Assembly (NCBI GenBank): GCA_963797765.1
Contig: CAWCQU010000001.1
Location: 124,001 to 188,000, forward strand
DNA: 64,000 nt
Direction of reading: 5' to 3'
Origin: JBGPTK01 sp963797765
GTDB taxonomy: Bacteria; Acidobacteriota; Terriglobia; Acidiferrales; UBA7541
How positions within the stretch are numbered: the first letter of the stretch is position 1; every line of letters begins with the position of its first letter. Under the pieces are notes generated by a model. It did not search any database and had not been told where the DNA came from. It was given only the letters and a program-made list of their open reading frames with translations. Shown one piece after another: positions 63,315 through 64,000 of the stretch. A program made the translations under genes and the position numbers.

Positions 63315-64000
63315 TCAGGGTTTCTTTTTCTCGGAAGCTTCTTTTGCGGGAGGGCCAGCGGAACTGGCACTACCGAAGAATGGGCTAGCAGCGGCACTGC
63401 CAAAAAAAGGACTGGCTGCAGCGCTGCCAAAAAAGGGACTCGCAGCGGCACTCCCAAAGAATGGGCTAGCAGCCGCGCTGCCGAAGAAGGGACTGGCAGC
63501 AGCACTGCCGAAGAACGGACTTGCTGCGGCACTGCCGAAGAACGGACTTGCAGGAGCGCTGCCAAAGAAGGGACTAGCAGCCGCACTGCCGAAGAATGGA
63601 CTTGCCGCGGCACTGCCGAAGAATGGACTGGCAGCAGCAGTGCCGAAGAACGGACTTGCTGCGGCACTGCCGAAGAACGGACTTGCAGGAGCGCTGCCGA
63701 AGAAGGGACTGGCAGCGGCACTGCCAAAGAATGGACTGGCAGCAGCAGTGCCGAAGAACGGACTTGCTGCGGCACTGCCGAAGAACGGACTTGCAGGAGC
63801 GCTGCCGAAGAAGGGACTGGCAGCGGCACTGCCAAAGAACGGGACTCGCTGCGGCACTGCCAAAGAATGGGCTGGCTGCGGCGCTGCCGAAGAAGGGACT
63901 GGCAGCGGCGCTGCCAAAGAAGGGACTTGCTGCGGCGCTGCCGAAGAATGGACTGGCTGCGGCACTGCCGAAGAAGGGACTGGCGGCCGCGCTGCCGAAG
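63315..64000 (-). CDS. Repeat protein of nine-residue Ser-Pro-Phe-Phe-Gly units (5' end outside window; frameshift)
   Basis: The visible C-terminal part is an array of nine-residue units of the form SPFFGSAAA (variants with Thr or Pro), ending GSASSAGPPAKEASEKKKP. It has no hydrophobic core and no known domain. Phe-Phe-Gly spaced by Ala/Ser suggests a disordered, self-associating chain. One extra G near 63840-63844 shifts the frame; upstream of it the same repeat continues to the window end. The - strand is chosen because it ends in a natural Lys-rich tail; the + strand is also open in one frame but lacks a sensible start. Confidence 0.55.
   Translation of the reverse strand, partial: SAARPPVPSSAVPQPVHSSAAPQQVPSLAAPLPVPSSAAPQPAHSLAVPQRVPFFGSAAASPFFGSAPASPFFGSAAASPFFGTAAASPFFGSAAASPFFGSAPASPFFGSAAASPFFGTAAASPFFGSAAASPFFGSAAASPFFGSAPASPFFGSAAASPFFGSAAASPFFGSAAASPFFGSAAASPFFGSAAASPFFGSAAASPFFGSASSAGPPAKEASEKKKP
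63370..64000. repeat. 27-bp minisatellite at the right end of the window
   Basis: About 23 head-to-tail copies of a 27-base unit with point variants, in phase with the codons. The array continues past the window. Variants come in small blocks, as expected for slippage or unequal crossover. The 27-base period is broken by one extra base at 63840-63844. Such arrays are easily collapsed in assembly. Confidence 0.85.

Noticed and set aside
63208..63840. A + strand gene encoding LPKNGLAAA-type cationic repeats from a GTG at about 63278
   Set aside because: It is open in one frame but has no ribosome site or sensible N-terminus; the - strand gives a natural Lys-rich protein end and stop. Not fully excluded.

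Overview
The window (about 58-60% GC) reads like a chromosome segment of a soil-type Acidobacteriota, probably from a metagenome. This rests on gene style, not on a marker gene: a Ser/Thr kinase with TPR repeats beside an ECF sigma factor of the acidobacterial type, an Oar-like TonB-dependent receptor, a small HNH protein with its usual partner, GntR/YtrA-ABC units and DUF4386 proteins. No rRNA or complete tRNA was seen. Many genes carry single-base insertions in short G/C runs, so several apparent breaks are probably uncorrected sequencing errors.

Left end (1-5.1 kb, + strand): a [NiFe]-hydrogenase maturation operon, hyaD-type protease (cut by the window edge), hypC, hypD, hypE, hypA, hypB and a truncated hypF. 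At 5.3-11 kb are a di-heme peroxidase-like protein, a kinase/ECF-sigma pair, and an HNH endonuclease with a conserved partner.

Redox region (11-33.4 kb, almost all - strand): read from 33.4 kb downward it encodes a heme-bearing outer-membrane porin, a cupredoxin, a GltD-like FAD/Fe-S oxidoreductase, a Rieske protein, split cytochrome b, an octaheme and a monoheme cytochrome c and a secreted protein. An IS transposase interrupts the series at 22.1-23.2 kb. After it come a 23-heme cytochrome, a repeat-built 40-heme cytochrome, an outer-membrane beta-barrel, a secreted protein, a membrane b-type-like protein, a ferredoxin/flavoprotein and a lipoprotein. The set looks like an electron conduit from NAD(P)H or quinol through a bc-type complex to large periplasmic or extracellular cytochromes.

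Middle (33.4-42.8 kb): sparse DNA with a 47-residue membrane protein, an HTH remnant, a HigA-like antitoxin and a CPBP protease flanked by a 22-bp direct repeat. Then follow a GntR/YtrA-ABC operon with an 18-bp palindromic operator, and three DUF4386 membrane proteins.

Hydrocarbon-like pair (42.8-47.7 kb): a ferritin-like protein with all six metal ligands of cyanobacterial aldehyde-deformylating oxygenase overlaps an acyl-ACP reductase homologue. A Fur/PerR regulator and katG follow. This is a candidate alkane pathway outside cyanobacteria.

Right end (47.8-64 kb): a quinone-oxidoreductase-like MDR protein, an Oar-like receptor and a kinase-ATPase-TPR regulator, then a candidate split-borosin RiPP locus. 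The locus has a Trp/Pro-rich precursor, a trans-acting peptide backbone N-methyltransferase of the SonM/OphMA type and a cytosolic S9 prolyl-oligopeptidase-like enzyme. A divergent putative metallopeptidase and a nearby SagB-type oxidoreductase may belong to it. The window ends inside a gene made of 27-bp repeats encoding a nine-residue Ser-Pro-Phe-Phe-Gly unit.
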